Assembly (NCBI RefSeq): GCF_009711225.1 | Contig: NZ_WMIE01000009.1 | Coordinates: 48,770-112,769 of the forward strand | Origin: Paracoccus aestuariivivens | GTDB taxonomy: Bacteria > Pseudomonadota > Alphaproteobacteria > Rhodobacterales > Rhodobacteraceae | DNA: 64,000 nt | Reading direction: 5' to 3' | Shown here: positions 8,689-18,627 of the stretch, in pieces | How positions within the stretch are numbered: position 1 is the first letter of the stretch | How the letters are laid out: every line of letters starts with the position of its first letter | Program-made: the position numbers and the translations under genes | The notes under the pieces: model-generated | Database searches by the model: none | What the model saw: only the letters and a program-made list of their open reading frames with translations | What the model was told of the DNA's origin: nothing

Positions 8689-10077
8689 ATGGCACATTAT
8701 ATGCCCCGCATGAGCCAGAACCCGCCCCTGTTGCGCCCCGATCTAGCCCCGAACCCCATTTTCGACACCACGCGTCGGGAGGGGCAGCCGACGATTGGCA
8801 TGGTCAGCCTTGGCTGTCCCAAGGCGCTGGTGGACAGCGAACGCATCCTGACGCGCCTGCGCGCCGAGGGCTACGCGATCAGCCCCGAATACAAAGGCGC
8901 AGGCGCGGTCATCGTGAACACATGCGGCTTCCTCGACAGCGCCAAGGCGGAAAGCTTGGCGGCCATCGGCGAGGCGCTGGCGGAAAACGGCAAGGTCATC
9001 GTCACCGGCTGTCTGGGCGCGGAACCCGAATACATCACCGGCGCGCACCCGTCGGTTCTGGCCGTAACCGGCCCGCAGCAATATGAGCAGGTGCTGGATG
9101 CCGTCCACGGCGCGGTCCCGCCCTCGCCCGATCCGTTCATCGACCTGCTGCCGGCCAGCGGAGTCAGCCTGACCCCGCGCCATTACAGCTATCTGAAGAT
9201 TTCCGAGGGCTGCAACCACGCCTGCAAGTTCTGTATCATTCCCGATATGCGCGGGAAGCTGGTCAGCCGCCCTGCCCATGCCGTCATGCGCGAGGCCGAA
9301 AAGCTGGTCGAAGCAGGCGTGCGCGAGTTGCTGGTCATTTCGCAAGATACCTCGGCTTACGGCCTTGATCGCAAATACGCGACCGAGCGTGGTCACCGCG
9401 CCCATATCACCGATCTTGCGCGTGATCTGGGCAGCTTGGGGGCATGGGTCCGGCTGCATTACGTCTATCCCTATCCGCATGTCCGCGACCTGATTCCGCT
9501 GATGGCCGAGGGGCTGGTGCTGCCTTATCTGGACATCCCGTTCCAGCACGCGCATCCCGATGTCCTTAGACGCATGGCCCGTCCGGCAGCGGCTGCGAAG
9601 ACCTTGGACGAGATCAACGCATGGCGCTCGGCCTGTCCGGACATCACACTGCGCTCGACTTTCATCGTCGGCTATCCCGGGGAAACAGAAGAAGAATTCC
9701 AGACGTTGCTGGATTGGCTCGACGAGGCGCAGCTGGATCGCGTCGGCTGCTTCCAATACGAGAACGTCAAAGGCGCACGGGCGAACATGCTGCCCGATCA
9801 CGTGCCGGATGAGGTCAAGCAGGACCGCTGGAACCGCTTCATGGAGAAGTCGCAGGCGATCTCCGAGGCGAAGCTGGCCGCCAAGGTCGGAAGCCGCATC
9901 GACGTGATCGTCGATAGTGTGGACGAGCAGGGTGCGACCTGCCGGACCAAGGCCGATGCGCCCGAAATCGACGGCAACCTGTTCATCGACGAGGGCTTCG
10001 AAACGCTGAGCCCCGGCGATATCGTCAGCGTGACGGTCGATGAGGCAGGTGAATACGATCTGTGGGGCACGCCCTGA
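8689..10077 (+). CDS. rimO: Ribosomal protein S12 methylthiotransferase RimO
   Basis: Radical-SAM enzyme that adds a methylthio group to the conserved Asp of ribosomal protein S12. About 458-462 residues depending on the start (ATG 8689 or 8701). An N-terminal UPF0004 domain opens with [13 protein letters not shown] and carries Cys residues for the second Fe-S cluster. The SAM-cluster motif CNHACKFC is near residues 180-187, and a C-terminal TRAM domain covers roughly the last 65 residues. The CPKALVDSE form distinguishes RimO from MiaB. It is a monocistronic-looking gene. Confidence 0.95.
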   Translation: MAHYMPRMSQNPPLLRPDLAPNPIFDTTRREGQPTIGMVSLGCPKALVDSERILTRLRAEGYAISPEYKGAGAVIVNTCGFLDSAKAESLAAIGEALAENGKVIVTGCLGAEPEYITGAHPSVLAVTGPQQYEQVLDAVHGAVPPSPDPFIDLLPASGVSLTPRHYSYLKISEGCNHACKFCIIPDMRGKLVSRPAHAVMREAEKLVEAGVRELLVISQDTSAYGLDRKYATERGHRAHITDLARDLGSLGAWVRLHYVYPYPHVRDLIPLMAEGLVLPYLDIPFQHAHPDVLRRMARPAAAAKTLDEINAWRSACPDITLRSTFIVGYPGETEEEFQTLLDWLDEAQLDRVGCFQYENVKGARANMLPDHVPDEVKQDRWNRFMEKSQAISEAKLAAKVGSRIDVIVDSVDEQGATCRTKADAPEIDGNLFIDEGFETLSPGDIVSVTVDEAGEYDLWGTP

Positions 10078-10156
10078 TCAATCGGACCGGATAGGTCTTT
10101 TCCCCATGATGTGCCTGTCCTAACACTATGCCCGAACGCAGGAAAAAGGCAGGCGC

Positions 10157-11014
10157 ATGAACTGGGACCCGAACGGCAAACCTCGCAAACCCGATTTTCT
10201 GGGCATCGGCGCCCAGAAAGCGGGAACCACTTGGCTGTCGCAGATGCTGTCCCAGCATCCCGAAATCTGGACGCCGCCCTTCAAGGAAGTGCAGTTTTTC
10301 AACTACCGCTTCGTCGAGGAGCATCGCAAATGGCTGCCCTGGCACTATAAACGCGCCAAGATCAGCATCCAGAAGCGCTGGGACGAAAAGGGCGAGGACG
10401 TCCCTGAACATATCCAGAAATACCTGCACCGCGTCACCCGCGAACCGATGTTCACCAATCACTGGTACAAGACCGTGTTCGCGCCCGCGCCGGAAAACAC
10501 CCGCACGCTGGACGTGACGCCAGAATATTCGACGCTGCCCGAGGAAGGGGTCGAGTTCATCTCGAACTTTCTGCCGAACGCGAAATTCATCTACATCATC
10601 CGGCATCCGGTCGACCGCGCCATTTCGCAGCTGAAAATGAACCTGACGCGGGCGCGGCGCAAACCGGATTCGGTCGAGGCCTGGCTGACCGAGGTCGAAG
10701 ATCCGGTGCTGATCGACCGTGGTGATTACAAGACCTATGTGCCGCGCTGGAACAGCCGCTTCGCCGCGGACCGGATGCTGTACCTGCCCTTTGGCATGAT
10801 CGCGCGCGATCCGCTTGGCCTGCTGCGTCGGGTCGAGACTTTCCTTGACCTGAAGCCGTTCGATTATCGCGATGTGGGCAAGAAGGTGTTCGCCTCGGAC
10901 AATTCGCTTTCCGTGCCCGACAAGGCCCGCGCCAAGCTGCGTGAAAAGCTTGAGCCGCAGTTTTCCTATCTGGACGAGACCTTCGGCAAGGAATTCACCT
11001 CGCAGTTTCGCTGA
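10157..11014 (+). CDS. PAPS-dependent sulfotransferase
   Basis: 285 residues, Sulfotransfer family. The 5'-phosphosulfate-binding loop is GIGAQKAGTTWL near residues 16-27 and the 3'-phosphate-binding segment is YIIRHPVDRAISQ near 147-159, the two signature sites for 3'-phosphoadenosine-5'-phosphosulfate. It has no signal peptide or membrane segment, so it acts in the cytoplasm or at the inner face of the membrane. Neighbours (rimO, ettA) give no hint of the acceptor; lipids, glycans or small molecules are possible. Confidence 0.9.
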   Translation: MNWDPNGKPRKPDFLGIGAQKAGTTWLSQMLSQHPEIWTPPFKEVQFFNYRFVEEHRKWLPWHYKRAKISIQKRWDEKGEDVPEHIQKYLHRVTREPMFTNHWYKTVFAPAPENTRTLDVTPEYSTLPEEGVEFISNFLPNAKFIYIIRHPVDRAISQLKMNLTRARRKPDSVEAWLTEVEDPVLIDRGDYKTYVPRWNSRFAADRMLYLPFGMIARDPLGLLRRVETFLDLKPFDYRDVGKKVFASDNSLSVPDKARAKLREKLEPQFSYLDETFGKEFTSQFR

Positions 11015-11099
11015 GCTTCTGCGCCGAGCCTTTCCCTTTGTTCGTCGCTGCACTAAATAGCGGCCAAACCCATACAGATTTCATGAACGAGGAACGATC

Positions 11100-12755
11100 A
11101 TGGCCTCCTACCAGTATGTCTATCACATGGACGGAGTGTCCAAGACCTATCCCGGCGGGAAGAAGGTGTTCGAGAACATCCACCTGAACTTCCTGCCCGG
11201 CGTCAAGATCGGCGTCGTTGGCGTCAACGGCGCCGGTAAGTCCACCCTGCTCAAGGTGATGGCAGGTATGGACAAGGACTTCCAAGGCGAGGCTTGGGCC
11301 GCCAAGGGTGCCAAAGTCGGCTACCTGTCGCAGGAACCCTACCTTGACCCCGCGCTGAACGTGCGCGCCAACGTCATGGAAGGCGTCGCTGCCAAGCAAG
11401 CCAAGCTCGACCGTTACAACGAACTGGCGATGAACTATTCGGACGAGACCGCCGACGAGATGGCGCGTCTGCAGGACGAGATCGACGCCGAGAACTTGTG
11501 GGATCTGGACAATCAGGTCGATATCGCGATGGAAGCCCTGCGCTGCCCTCCCGATGATGCCGATGTCGAGACCCTCTCGGGCGGTGAGCGCCGCCGTGTC
11601 GCTTTGTGCAAGCTGCTCCTTGAAGCGCCGGACATGCTGCTGCTGGACGAACCGACCAACCACCTGGACGCGGAAACGATCGCCTGGCTGCAAAAGCACC
11701 TGATCGAATATAAGGGCACGATCCTGACCGTGACCCACGACCGCTACTTCCTCGACGATATCACGACGTGGATTCTGGAACTGGAGCGTGGCCGCGGCAT
11801 CCCGCATGAGGGCAACTATTCCAGCTGGCTGGACGCGAAAGCCAAGCGCATTGCCCAAGAGGCGCGCGAGGACAAGTCCAAGCAGAAGGCCATGGAGAAA
11901 GAGCTTGAGTGGATCCGCGCCGGCGCGAAGGCCCGTCAGGCGAAATCCAAGGCCCGTATCGCCGCCTACAACAAGATGGCTGACGAATCCGTCAAGGAAC
12001 TGGTCGGCACCGCCCAGATCGTCATCCCGCACGGCCCGCGCCTTGGCAACAAGGTCATCGAGGTCGAGGGCCTGAAAAAGCACATGGGCGACAAGCAACT
12101 GATCGAGAATCTCTCGTTCAGCCTGCCGCCGGGCGGCATCATCGGTGTGATCGGTCCGAACGGCGCGGGCAAATCGACGCTGTTCAAGATGCTGGTCGGG
12201 CAAGAGCAGCCCGATGAAGGCACAGTCACCATCGGCGATACCGTCAAGCTGTCCTTCGTCGACCAATCGCGTGACAGCCTCGATCCGAACAAGACCGTCT
12301 GGGAAGAGATCTCGGGCGGTGCCGAGATGATCGAACTGGGCGATGCGCAGGTTAGCAGTCGCAACTATGTCGGCTCGTTCAACTTCAAGGGCGGCGACCA
12401 GCAGAAGAAAGTCGGCCTGCTCTCGGGCGGTGAACGCAATCGCGTGCACATGGCGAAACTGCTGAAATCCGGCGGCAACGTGCTGTTGCTCGACGAACCG
12501 ACCAACGATCTCGACGTCGAAACCCTGCAGGCGCTGGAAGCGGCGATCGAGAACTTTGCCGGCTGCGCGATCATCATCTCGCACGACCGCTTCTTCCTCG
12601 ACCGTCTGTGCACGCACATCCTCGCCTTTGAGGGCGATGCCCATGTCGAATATTTCGAGGGCAACTTCGAGGACTTCGAGAAAGACAAGATCCGCCGCCT
12701 CGGCCCTGATTCGGTCGAACCCAAGCGTGTGAAGCACAAGAAATTCACCCGCTAA
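11100..12755 (+). CDS. ettA: Energy-dependent translational throttle protein EttA (ABC-F ATPase)
   Basis: 551 residues with two ABC ATPase domains and no membrane segments. The first Walker A (GVNGAGKST) lies near residues 39-47 and the second (GPNGAGKST) near 352-360; signature motifs LSGGERRRV and LSGGERNRV follow. EttA binds the ribosomal E site and gates translation elongation according to ATP/ADP ratio. The inter-domain region of about 80 residues rich in Lys/Glu corresponds to the P-site tRNA interaction motif and linker. ATG at 11100 preceded by GAGGAACGATC. Confidence 0.94.
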   Translation: MASYQYVYHMDGVSKTYPGGKKVFENIHLNFLPGVKIGVVGVNGAGKSTLLKVMAGMDKDFQGEAWAAKGAKVGYLSQEPYLDPALNVRANVMEGVAAKQAKLDRYNELAMNYSDETADEMARLQDEIDAENLWDLDNQVDIAMEALRCPPDDADVETLSGGERRRVALCKLLLEAPDMLLLDEPTNHLDAETIAWLQKHLIEYKGTILTVTHDRYFLDDITTWILELERGRGIPHEGNYSSWLDAKAKRIAQEAREDKSKQKAMEKELEWIRAGAKARQAKSKARIAAYNKMADESVKELVGTAQIVIPHGPRLGNKVIEVEGLKKHMGDKQLIENLSFSLPPGGIIGVIGPNGAGKSTLFKMLVGQEQPDEGTVTIGDTVKLSFVDQSRDSLDPNKTVWEEISGGAEMIELGDAQVSSRNYVGSFNFKGGDQQKKVGLLSGGERNRVHMAKLLKSGGNVLLLDEPTNDLDVETLQALEAAIENFAGCAIIISHDRFFLDRLCTHILAFEGDAHVEYFEGNFEDFEKDKIRRLGPDSVEPKRVKHKKFTR

Positions 12756-12776
12756 TTCAGGCGACCAGAAATGCGA

Positions 12777-12804
12777 CGGGCCGGAGTATTCTCCGGCCCG
12801 TTTC
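12777..12804 (+). terminator. Terminator between ettA and the acyl-CoA synthetase gene
   Basis: A perfect 10-bp stem CGGGCCGGAG / CTCCGGCCCG (12777-12786 and 12791-12800) with a TATT loop, followed by TTTC. It sits between two convergent genes and probably ends transcription from both sides. Confidence 0.8.
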
Positions 12805-12830
12805 AGTTCCTGCTTACCGGTTCGTGGTGA

Positions 12831-14717
12831 TCAGACCCATTCCCACGGGCGAGTGAACTGGCCAAGGCAATCGCCCAGCTTCTGGTCGTCCACCGGACCG
12901 CGCCGCGACAGACGGGCGACAAGTCCGCGCTTCTTGTCGTCGATTACTTCGCTCACTTCGGCGGCAATCTCGGCCTTGGTCAGGGCGGCGTTATACACCC
13001 GCTTGATCGCCAGTTTGCGCAGATCGGGTTTGAAGATCTTGCCGACAGCCGTCTTGGGCAGTTCCGACAGGATCTCGATATGCTTGGGGATTGCGGCGCG
13101 TTCCTGAATATGGTCGCGGGCGTGGTCCAGTAACTCCGCTATGGTGACTTCGGCATCCGGAACCAGTTCGACATAGGCGCAGGGCAACTCGCCGGCGAAA
13201 CTGTCGGGCTGGCCGATTGCGCCGACAAAGGCGACCTTGGGATGGGACAGCAGCGCATCCTCGATCATGGCGGGGTCGATATTGTGGCCGCCGCGAATGA
13301 TCAGATCCTTGGCGCGGCCCGTGATCCAGAGATATCCGTCCGCGTCCATCCGGCCCAGATCGCCGGTGCGCAGGAAACGGCCCTCGGCGAACAGATCCTG
13401 ATTCTTGTCGGGCTCGGTATAGGTCGAACCCTCGAAAATACCGGGACTGGCGACGCAGATCTCGCCGATCTCGTCGGTGGCGCATTCATGATATCCGTCG
13501 GGCGTGCGGCGCAGGACGCGGACATGCGAATAGGGCAACGGCAACCCGACCGAGCCGATCTTCTTCATCCCCGCCATCGGGTTGCAGGACACAAGGCAGG
13601 TTGCCTCGGTCAGGCCGTAACCCTCGGAGATCTCGACACCGGTTGCGGCTTTGAAGCGGTTGTAAAGCTCGACGGGCAGCGGGGCCGAACCGGAAATGGC
13701 GGTCTTGAGCGAGGACACATTCGCATCCACCGGGCGCGACATCAGGGCCGAGATCGCTGTTGGGACCGTGATCATGAAGGTCACGTCCCAGCGTTCGATC
13801 AGCTTCCAGAAGTTCTTGATCACCCCTTCGCCCCGATAGCCCGCAGGGGTGGGCATCACCAGTTGCGCACCCGATGCGACGCAGGACATCAGCACCGGAT
13901 AGGCCGCAAGCACGTGGAACATCGGCAGCGGGCACAGCAGAACGTCGGTTTCGTCGAAAATCAGGGTCGATCCAAGCCAGCCGTTATAGATCATGCCCGA
14001 TTGCTTGTGCTGTGCGACCTTGGGCGTGCCGGTGGTTCCGCCGGTATGGAAATAGGCGGCGATGCGGTCGCCCTCGGGCTCGTCAAAGATCAGGCGGTTA
14101 TGTCGCTGCGCGCTGGCCGAACCTTCGAAGTCCATATACTTCGCCTGATTCTGCACCGTTAGCTTGGGACGCATGAACGGGATCGCAAGACGTTTGAGCC
14201 CCGACAGATAACCGCGCAGATCAACCTGAAGCACCGTCTTGACGTTTGGCGCCAAGGCAACGGCTTCGGCGGCGCGTTGGGCCACGTCGGATTTCGGGAA
14301 CGGCTTCAGCGTGACCAGAACTTTCGCGTTCGTTTCACGAAGGACCGAGGCGATCTGCTCGGGCTCCAGCAACGGGTTGATCGGGTTGACGATTCCCGCC
14401 GTCGCTCCGGCCAGCAAGACGATGGGGGTCTCCAGCGAGTTCGGCAGAAGATAGGCGACGACATCCGTCGGGCCGATGCCCAGACTGCGGAACAGGTTCG
14501 CGGTTTCGGTGACGCGTTCGTGCAGCTCGCTCCAGCTAAGCGTGCGGGCTTTCGATTTGGGGTCCGAGAGCAGTTGGAAGCTAAGCGCGGCGCGGTCGGG
14601 ATACTGGTCCCGCGTATGGCTTAACATCTGATAGACCGAGCCGGGAAGTGGCCTGTCTTGATATGGCATTTCTGCCTCGATCGCGTCGCGATCGGCGGCG
14701 GTTGCGAATTTGGCCAT
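12831..14717 (-). CDS. AMP-dependent acyl-CoA synthetase/ligase
   Basis: 628 residues using the ATG at 14717, which follows GGGAGGAAAGTTC; a longer frame starting at 14804 is less likely. It activates a carboxylic acid to acyl-AMP and then acyl-CoA. The P-loop-like motif FHTGGTTGTPK is near residues 222-232, GYGLTEAT near 370, and the hinge/C-terminal block with TGDLGRMDADGYLW and GRAKDLIIRGG near 495-525. The sequence resembles the PRK07529-type group of AMP-binding proteins. The chain length of the substrate is not evident; no beta-oxidation genes are next to it. Confidence 0.9.
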   Translation of the reverse strand: MAKFATAADRDAIEAEMPYQDRPLPGSVYQMLSHTRDQYPDRAALSFQLLSDPKSKARTLSWSELHERVTETANLFRSLGIGPTDVVAYLLPNSLETPIVLLAGATAGIVNPINPLLEPEQIASVLRETNAKVLVTLKPFPKSDVAQRAAEAVALAPNVKTVLQVDLRGYLSGLKRLAIPFMRPKLTVQNQAKYMDFEGSASAQRHNRLIFDEPEGDRIAAYFHTGGTTGTPKVAQHKQSGMIYNGWLGSTLIFDETDVLLCPLPMFHVLAAYPVLMSCVASGAQLVMPTPAGYRGEGVIKNFWKLIERWDVTFMITVPTAISALMSRPVDANVSSLKTAISGSAPLPVELYNRFKAATGVEISEGYGLTEATCLVSCNPMAGMKKIGSVGLPLPYSHVRVLRRTPDGYHECATDEIGEICVASPGIFEGSTYTEPDKNQDLFAEGRFLRTGDLGRMDADGYLWITGRAKDLIIRGGHNIDPAMIEDALLSHPKVAFVGAIGQPDSFAGELPCAYVELVPDAEVTIAELLDHARDHIQERAAIPKHIEILSELPKTAVGKIFKPDLRKLAIKRVYNAALTKAEIAAEVSEVIDDKKRGLVARLSRRGPVDDQKLGDCLGQFTRPWEWV

Positions 14718-14839
14718 GAACTTTCCTCCCAGTCGTCCAACGGGTGTTCCCCCGGAGCAGGAGAATGGTCCGAAACCCATTGACCGGGCAAGGGGCCAGC
14801 CCAAGCCCGGCAGAGGTGATACGCTACGTCAGCCGCACG

Positions 14840-15427
14840 TCAGGATTGCGGGATGCGCAGGGTTTGACCCGGATAAATCTTGTCGGGGTCGGTCAGCATC
14901 GGTTTGTTCGCCTCGAAGATCTCGGGATAGCGGTTGGCGCTACCCAGATATTCCTTGGCGATGGCGGACAGGGTCTCGCCTTTCTTGACGGTGTGGAACA
15001 CCGGAGCCTTGAACTGTTCGGCGGCTGGGGCCGCAGGTGCAGGAGCCGTCTCGTTCGGACCACCCGGCGCGGTCGATGGCGGCGGCGCGGCATTAGCGGC
15101 CCCGAAACCGGCCAAGGCAGGCTCCTCGGCCAGTTCGACATGCGCGATGCCCTTGATGTTGCCAAGCGCCAGGATCAGCTTCTCCATCGTGGCCTGATCG
15201 CGGGCCTTGCCCGAGATAACGACAGTGTCGCCACCGCGCAGCGTCAGGTGAACGTCCTTGGCGGTCAGGCCCAGATCGGTCAGCTCTTTTTTAAGGGCCG
15301 CGACCTTGATGTCGGTGTCGCTTGGGGCCGGAGCCGCGGCAGCCGCCGTCTTGGGCGCTTCCTCGGCATGTGCTTCGGAGCCGAAGATTGATTTTCCGGC
15401 GTCTTTCACGAAGTCCCAGATAGCCAT
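14840..15427 (-). CDS. BON-LysM domain protein (Kbp/YgaU-like)
   Basis: 195 residues from the ATG at 15427, preceded by AAAGGATGGACA; a longer frame starting at 15511 is disfavoured. Domains in order: a short N-terminal helix (MAIWDFVKDAGKSIFG), a BON domain near residues 45-110, an Ala/Pro linker, and a C-terminal LysM domain of about 50 residues beginning FHTVKKGETLSAIAKEYLG. The BON-plus-LysM layout is that of E. coli Kbp (YgaU), a potassium-binding cytoplasmic protein. The Ala/Pro linker makes this copy longer than the E. coli protein (about 149 residues). No signal peptide. Confidence 0.88.
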   Translation of the reverse strand: MAIWDFVKDAGKSIFGSEAHAEEAPKTAAAAAPAPSDTDIKVAALKKELTDLGLTAKDVHLTLRGGDTVVISGKARDQATMEKLILALGNIKGIAHVELAEEPALAGFGAANAAPPPSTAPGGPNETAPAPAAPAAEQFKAPVFHTVKKGETLSAIAKEYLGSANRYPEIFEANKPMLTDPDKIYPGQTLRIPQS

Positions 15428-15553
15428 TGTCCATCCTTTCCACGTTGTTGCAGCACTTAACGCGGCTTGCTTTTCGGCGGTTCCTTGCCGGAAACGGGCA
15501 TAGACGCGCATCGTCGGGTTCCATCCCTGCGAACATTCCCCATTTTGGTCCGC

Positions 15554-16087
15554 ATGGAGAGATTATCAATCAAGACTGCTGCAGCATTTGTAGCATTTGC
15601 TGGGGTTTTGGCAGCTTGTGCGCCATCTTCGCAGCATGGGGCCTATCCCGACGTAAAGGCCAGCACGGCGGGTGCGGCATCTTGTCCGGCCGCCAGCGCG
15701 GCCGAGAATGCGGCGGCGGTTCGCGCGACAAATGCCACACGCAGCGCCCGTGACCTTGCGCCTTTGACCCCAGACCCGCGGCTGGCACGCGTGGCTGCGG
15801 CCCATGCCTGCGACATGGCGCGAAGGGGGTTGATGTCGCATAAGGGCAGCAGCACCAGGGGGCCGATGCCGCGCGCGAAGGCTGCCGGTTATGCCCCGAC
15901 CATCGTTGCCGAGAACATCGCCGCCGGTCCCTACAACCAGCCGCAGGTTCTGGCGCAATGGGCGGCATCGTCCGGCCATATCGCTAATATCATGATCCCG
16001 CAGCTTCGGGATTTCGGGATCGGCAAGGCTGTCGGTTCGGACGGCAAGACCGTTTACTGGTCCGCCGTCTATGCCGCTCCGCGCTAG
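15554..16087 (+). CDS. CAP/SCP-domain lipoprotein
   Basis: 177 residues from the ATG at 15554. The N-terminus is a lipoprotein signal with lipobox LAAC, giving an acylated Cys near residue 20. The rest is a CAP (cysteine-rich secretory protein/PR-1) domain of the bacterial YkwD type: HACDMA, GLMSHKG, VAENIAAG and SGHIANIM carry the conserved His and Glu residues of the cleft. It is expected to be anchored to a membrane facing the periplasm. Biological role of bacterial CAP proteins is poorly defined. Its 3' end overlaps the convergent ABC exporter gene by 4 bases. Confidence 0.87.
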   Translation: MERLSIKTAAAFVAFAGVLAACAPSSQHGAYPDVKASTAGAASCPAASAAENAAAVRATNATRSARDLAPLTPDPRLARVAAAHACDMARRGLMSHKGSSTRGPMPRAKAAGYAPTIVAENIAAGPYNQPQVLAQWAASSGHIANIMIPQLRDFGIGKAVGSDGKTVYWSAVYAAPR

Positions 16088-17883
16088 CCGGCCTCTTGCA
16101 GGGCTGTCGTGCCTTCGGTGAATTGCAGCCGCGCAAGGCGCGCGTATAGCCCGCCTTGTGCCACCAATTCATCGTGACGCCCCTGCGCCACGATCCGGCC
16201 ATGATCGAAGACCACGATCCGGTCCGCCTTTTTCACCGTCGCCAACCGGTGCGCCACGATGATCGTGGTGCGGTTTTGCGACAGTTCATCGACGGCGGCC
16301 TGCACCAGACGCTCGGATTCGGCATCCAGCGCGCTGGTCGCCTCGTCCAGCAACAGGATCGGCGCGTCGCGCAAAATCGCGCGGGCAATGGCGATACGCT
16401 GGCGTTGGCCGCCCGACAGCATGACGCCGCGTTCGCCCACCTGCGAGTTATAGCCATCGGGCAGCGCGGTCAGGAAATCATGGGCATGGGCGGCGCGGGC
16501 GGCGGCCTCGACCTCGGCATCCGAGGCGTCAGGGCGGCCAAAGCGGATATTCTCGCGTGCGGTCGTCGCGAAAATCACCGGCTCTTGCGGGACAAGCGCG
16601 ATGTCGCGACGGAAATCGGCCCGTGCCATGTCGCGCAGGTCGATGCCGTCGATGGCGACCTGACCCGAGGCGGGGTCCCAGAAACGCAGCAGAAGCTGGA
16701 TGATCGTCGTTTTGCCCGCACCGGACGGGCCGACCAGCGCCACCGTCTCGCCGGACCCGATGTCCAGATCGATCCCGTCCAGCGCCGAAACATCCGGCCG
16801 CGAGGGGTAATGGAACGTCACATCCTTGAAGCTGATCCGGCCCTTGGCGGGGCGGGGCAGGGCGATAGGCTGGGATGGATCGGTCAGGCTGTCTTGCGCC
16901 GATAGCAACTCGGTCAGTCGCTCGGTTGCGCCTGCGGCACGCTGCAATTCGCCCCAGATCTCCGACAGTGCGCCGACAGCGCCTGCGACCATGACCGCGT
17001 AGATGACGAACTGCACGAGGCTGCCGACGGTCATGACCTCGGTCCGGACGTCGCGCGCGCCGATCCACAAGATGCCCAACACGCCCGAGAAGATCAGGAA
17101 GATCACGATGACGGTCATCACCGTGCGCGTGCCGACGCGCCGCATGGCCGAAGCATAGGATTTCTCGGTCACGTCACGGAAGCGGGCCTGCGTCGGGGCT
17201 TCGTGGGTAAAGGCCTGCACGGTCTGGGCCGATAGCAGCGCCTCCGAGGCCGCGCCCGAGCTTTGCGCGATCCAGTCCTGATTCTCGCGCGACAGCGCCC
17301 GCAATTTGCGACCCAGCACGATGATCGGCACGACGACGACCGGCACCAGCAGCAGGACCAGCCCCGAAAGTTTGGTCGAGGTCAGCAGCAGCATGATCAT
17401 GCCGCCGATCAGGATCATGAAGTTGCGCAGGGCGATCGACACGGACGACCCGATCACCGACTGGATCAATGTGGTGTCGGTGGTGATGCGGCTGATGATC
17501 TCGCCGGTCAGGACGCGCTCGTAGAAGGAGGGACTCAGGGTGATCACGCGGGCAAAGACCGCCTCGCGGATATCCGCCACGACGCGTTCGCCCAGTCGGG
17601 TGACAAGGTAGTAGCGCAGCCCCGTACCTATGGCGAGCAGGGCCACGATGGCCAATGCCGCGCCGAAATACTGGTCCAGCAGATGCGCGCCGGCGTCAAA
17701 GCCATCGACGACGCGGCGCACGGCCAGAGGCAGCGTCAGGCTGATCCCCGCCGTCAGCGACAAGGCCAGCATCGCCGCCACCAGCAAAGCCTGATAGGGC
17801 CGGATAAAGGGCCACAGCGCCCGAAGTGCGCCGATGCGTTTCGTTGTCGGACGATCAGCGATGATCTTGGGGCCGCGTGCCAT
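16084..17883 (-). CDS. MsbA-type ABC exporter (fused permease and ATPase)
   Basis: 599 residues from the ATG at 17883, which directly follows GGGAGGAAAT; an upstream ATG at 17895 is less well placed. An N-terminal transmembrane domain with about six helices covers residues 25-310. The ATPase domain has Walker A GPSGAGKTT near 390, signature LSGGQRQR near 492 and Walker B ILLLDEATSALD near 512. Half-transporters of this type work as homodimers and often flip lipids or export drugs; it resembles the TIGR02204 MsbA-related group common in alphaproteobacteria. Substrate not determinable. Confidence 0.9.
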   Translation of the reverse strand: MARGPKIIADRPTTKRIGALRALWPFIRPYQALLVAAMLALSLTAGISLTLPLAVRRVVDGFDAGAHLLDQYFGAALAIVALLAIGTGLRYYLVTRLGERVVADIREAVFARVITLSPSFYERVLTGEIISRITTDTTLIQSVIGSSVSIALRNFMILIGGMIMLLLTSTKLSGLVLLLVPVVVVPIIVLGRKLRALSRENQDWIAQSSGAASEALLSAQTVQAFTHEAPTQARFRDVTEKSYASAMRRVGTRTVMTVIVIFLIFSGVLGILWIGARDVRTEVMTVGSLVQFVIYAVMVAGAVGALSEIWGELQRAAGATERLTELLSAQDSLTDPSQPIALPRPAKGRISFKDVTFHYPSRPDVSALDGIDLDIGSGETVALVGPSGAGKTTIIQLLLRFWDPASGQVAIDGIDLRDMARADFRRDIALVPQEPVIFATTARENIRFGRPDASDAEVEAAARAAHAHDFLTALPDGYNSQVGERGVMLSGGQRQRIAIARAILRDAPILLLDEATSALDAESERLVQAAVDELSQNRTTIIVAHRLATVKKADRIVVFDHGRIVAQGRHDELVAQGGLYARLARLQFTEGTTALQEAG

Positions 17884-17926
17884 ATTTCCTCCCATCGGAC
17901 GACCCTAAGGGGCGTCCGTTATTCGA

Positions 17927-18352
17927 TCAAAGCTTCTCGGTTCCGCCGGCCAGCTGAAGGATCACGTCCCATTCGTCATCTGCGACGGGCTGTACCGAAA
18001 GGCGCGAGTTGTTGACCAGCACCATCTTGGACAGGCGTTCCTCGGCCTTGGCATCGTCAAGGCTGACCGGAGACTTAACCCGTGCCACGGCCTTGATATC
18101 GACGCATTCCCAGCGCGGATCTTCGGTCGATGAATCGGGATGGGCCAGCGCGACAACCTCGCAGATGCCGACGACTTCCTTGCCGATATTCGAATGGTAG
18201 AAGAAGCCGCGCTCGCCGATCTGCATGGCGCGCATGTTATTGCGGGCCTGATAGTTACGGACCCCGTCCCATTCCTCGCCCTTTTCCCCCTTGGAGATCA
18301 GATCGTCGAAGCTAAAGACGTCGGGTTCGGATTTGAACAGCCAATATGCCAT
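17927..18352 (-). CDS. EVE-domain protein
   Basis: 141 residues from the ATG at 18352, which overlaps the stop of the upstream yciI-like gene as TGATG. The protein opens [15 protein letters not shown], characteristic of the EVE (PUA-like; THYN1/YTH-related) fold, and has the motifs WDGVRNYQARNNM and GFFYHS. EVE domains bind modified bases in DNA or RNA. Last gene of a tsaD-gpsA-yciI-EVE operon on the minus strand. Confidence 0.92.
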   Translation of the reverse strand: MAYWLFKSEPDVFSFDDLISKGEKGEEWDGVRNYQARNNMRAMQIGERGFFYHSNIGKEVVGICEVVALAHPDSSTEDPRWECVDIKAVARVKSPVSLDDAKAEERLSKMVLVNNSRLSVQPVADDEWDVILQLAGGTEKL

Positions 18353-18627
18353 CAGCCGATGACCTTGCGCCACTCGATCACCTCGACCGAGGCGAATAGT
18401 CCGGCCTGCGCATAGGGATCGTTCGCTGCCCAGTCCTGTGCGGCCGCAATGCTTTCGGCCTCGACCACCAGAAGCGAGCCGATGGGAGATCCGCCCTCGA
18501 TGAAGGGGCCGGCGAATTGGACGACGGGACGTTCCGCCAGATAGGCGAGATGGCGTTCGCGCGTCTCCATACGGGTCTGCAAATGGTCGGGCTTGTCGCG
18601 GCAGATGACGGCAAAAAGGGGCATCAT
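18352..18627 (-). CDS. YciI-family protein
   Basis: 91 residues, a small dimeric ferredoxin-like fold related to muconolactone isomerase. The conserved His-Asp pair can be assigned to ERHLAYL near residues 24-30 and NDPYAQAGL near 70-78. Coupled at both ends: ATG overlaps the gpsA stop (ATGA) and the stop overlaps the EVE-protein start. The YciI-EVE pairing is recurrent in alphaproteobacteria. Biochemical role unknown. Confidence 0.9.
   Translation of the reverse strand: MMPLFAVICRDKPDHLQTRMETRERHLAYLAERPVVQFAGPFIEGGSPIGSLLVVEAESIAAAQDWAANDPYAQAGLFASVEVIEWRKVIG

Noticed and set aside
10995..12737. 580-codon minus-strand frame opposite ettA
   Set aside because: Mirror frame of the ABC-F gene, which has unambiguous motifs.
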